From NCBI GenBank assembly GCA_947476065.1, contig CANJPG010000028.1:1-38803 (forward strand): DNA of 38,803 nucleotides, given 5' to 3'. Source of the DNA: Fidelibacterota bacterium (GTDB lineage: Bacteria > Pseudomonadota > Alphaproteobacteria > Rhodospirillales > Rhodospirillaceae). The position numbers and the translations under genes were made by a program. Positions 37,791 through 38,803 of the stretch are shown here, one piece after another; within the stretch, counting starts at the first letter, position 1; each line of letters opens with the position of its first letter. The notes under the pieces are model-generated. The model ran no database searches, was not told the DNA's origin, and saw only the letters and a program-made list of their open reading frames with translations.

Positions 37791-37859
37791 TTCCCCTTCA
37801 TCGCCGGTCCAATACCGAAGGAGGGGGAGGATTGGACGGGGAGTGGCGATGAAGGGGAA
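37791..37859. repeat. Long inverted repeat between receptor and dioxygenase genes
   Basis: TTCCCCTTCATCGCC pairs perfectly over 15 bp with GGCGATGAAGGGGAA (37791-37805 with 37845-37859), and GTCCAAT with ATTGGAC (37807-37813 with 37831-37837) inside. No T-run follows on either strand, so it is not a simple intrinsic terminator; it could stabilise the receptor message end, limit read-through, or be a copy of a dispersed repeat. Confidence 0.75.
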
Positions 37860-37888
37860 TTACGTCACATCTTGCGGCGTGAATCCAG

Positions 37889-38803
37889 TTAGTAGTTCAG
37901 GTTGATGGCGAACATCGCCGTCCGCCCGGCGCCCGGAACGACGTGCTGCTGGTGGATGGCATTGTAATAATATTTGTCCGCCAGATTGGTCAGGTTGACC
38001 TTGAAGGCCAGATGTTCCGACCACGTATATTTGGCGAAAGCATCGAAGGTCCAATAGCTGGGCACGCCGCGGATAGGCGCGGTGTTCTGCGCCAGACGGT
38101 CGTCGACAAATTGTGTGCCGCCGCCGAGCTGGATCTGTTCCGTGACAAGGAAGGAGGTCCAGAGGGAGAAGGCGTTTTTGGGCGCATAGGGCAGCAGCGC
38201 ACCCACTGGCGGCGCCCCGGCCACCGGCGCACCGGCCGCAGTTAATGGCGTCTTGGTCACTTCGCCGTCGAGATAGACGTATCCGGCCATCACCTGCCAG
38301 CGCTCGGTGATGCGGCCGGTGATGCTGACGTCGATACCTTGGGCGCGCTGTGTGCCCCCAAGGGTATTGAAGCCCGGCGTCGTCGGGTTCGGCACGCGGG
38401 AGTTTTCCTTGATCGTGCGGAATACGGCTGCGTTGGCCGAGAGTTTGCCGCCCAGCAAATCCCACTTGGTGCCGATTTCGTAGCTCTTGTTGGTCTCGGG
38501 ATCGAGGAAGGCATTGGCGGTTGGGAACGCGCCGCGCGCGCTGGTGACGAAGGTGAGCGTTTCAGCCGAAGGATTAAACGAATTGCCGAAGCTGAAATAA
38601 ATCGTGCCCTCTTCCATCGGCTTGAAGATCGCACCGGTGCGGTAGCTGAACTTTTTGTCGGTGTGAACGACACGCTCGGCGCCCGTGAAAGCGCCCGTCG
38701 TGGCGTTGTAGCGCGTCGCGCCGTAGTTGACGCGGAAGCTGTCCCAACGCACGCCGCCGACGAGCTGGAACATCTCGTTGAATTTCAGGGTATCGAGCGC
38801 ATA
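37889..38803 (-). CDS. TonB-dependent siderophore receptor, C-terminal part
   Basis: About 304 residues of an outer-membrane beta-barrel, running off the right edge with the plug domain not seen. Features are GGVRWDSFRVNYGATRYNA, EGTIYFSFGNSFNPS, YEIGTKWDLLGGKLSANAAV, a KYTWSEHLAFKVNLTNLADKYY turn, and the C-terminal FAINLNY with the aromatic last residue needed for barrel insertion. These are typical of siderophore receptors of the catecholate/Fiu type. Pairing with a PiuC-like gene supports an iron-uptake role; the substrate is not determined. Confidence 0.9.
   Translation of the reverse strand, partial: YALDTLKFNEMFQLVGGVRWDSFRVNYGATRYNATTGAFTGAERVVHTDKKFSYRTGAIFKPMEEGTIYFSFGNSFNPSAETLTFVTSARGAFPTANAFLDPETNKSYEIGTKWDLLGGKLSANAAVFRTIKENSRVPNPTTPGFNTLGGTQRAQGIDVSITGRITERWQVMAGYVYLDGEVTKTPLTAAGAPVAGAPPVGALLPYAPKNAFSLWTSFLVTEQIQLGGGTQFVDDRLAQNTAPIRGVPSYWTFDAFAKYTWSEHLAFKVNLTNLADKYYYNAIHQQHVVPGAGRTAMFAINLNY

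Overview
The window is a GC-rich stretch of chromosome from an alphaproteobacterium. The evidence is gene order and protein type: yebC-ruvCAB-ybgC-tolQRAB-pal-cpoB-tilS-ftsH-folP-glmM on one strand, a DUF4164 gene beside zapA with a 6S RNA candidate before the formyl-THF cyclo-ligase gene, and efp-suhB followed by a MotA-like/OmpA-like pair. I do not name a genus. Nearly every interval is coding. I saw no tRNA, rRNA, CRISPR array, insertion sequence, phage gene or integrase.

Region 1 (1-15670, all minus strand) is a long run of housekeeping genes read right to left: transcription regulator yebC, Holliday junction genes ruvC, ruvA and ruvB, the complete Tol-Pal envelope machine (ybgC, tolQ, tolR, tolA, tolB, pal, cpoB), tilS, ftsH, folP, glmM and the 5' part of thiD, which leaves the window. 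Many joints overlap by 1-11 nt. Intrinsic terminator candidates follow pal, tolB and ftsH, and a heat-shock-type promoter candidate precedes ftsH, so the run is probably several transcription units.

Region 2 (15970-25713) is more mixed. It has an N-formylglutamate amidohydrolase-family gene with a transglutaminase-like gene, an entericidin-like lipoprotein followed by an ECF sigma factor, a VTT-family membrane protein with a DUF4345-like protein, two small unknown genes, a large hybrid histidine kinase broken by one in-frame stop codon, a secreted ExbD-like domain protein overlapping a YmdB-type phosphodiesterase, fau, 6S RNA, zapA and a DUF4164 gene.

Region 3 (25847-36543, mostly plus strand) carries a class I (DhnA-type) aldolase preceded by an overlapping 46-codon ORF with a near-perfect ribosome binding site, then thiE, an intact CHASE3 hybrid histidine kinase, a DUF1801 protein, the divergent epmA/efp pair, a suhB-like phosphatase, and three envelope genes: a secreted Pro/Ala-rich protein with a degenerate OmpA domain, a MotA/TolQ-like channel protein and a MotB-like protein with a long coiled coil and OmpA domain. 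These three look like an uncharacterised proton-driven envelope module and are the best candidate here for little-described biology.

Region 4 (36553-38803) holds a molbindin, an unknown small protein, and on the minus strand a PKHD-type dioxygenase and the C-terminal part of a TonB-dependent siderophore receptor, separated by a long inverted repeat. Function calls rest on reading the translated sequences against known family motifs; no database search was run.
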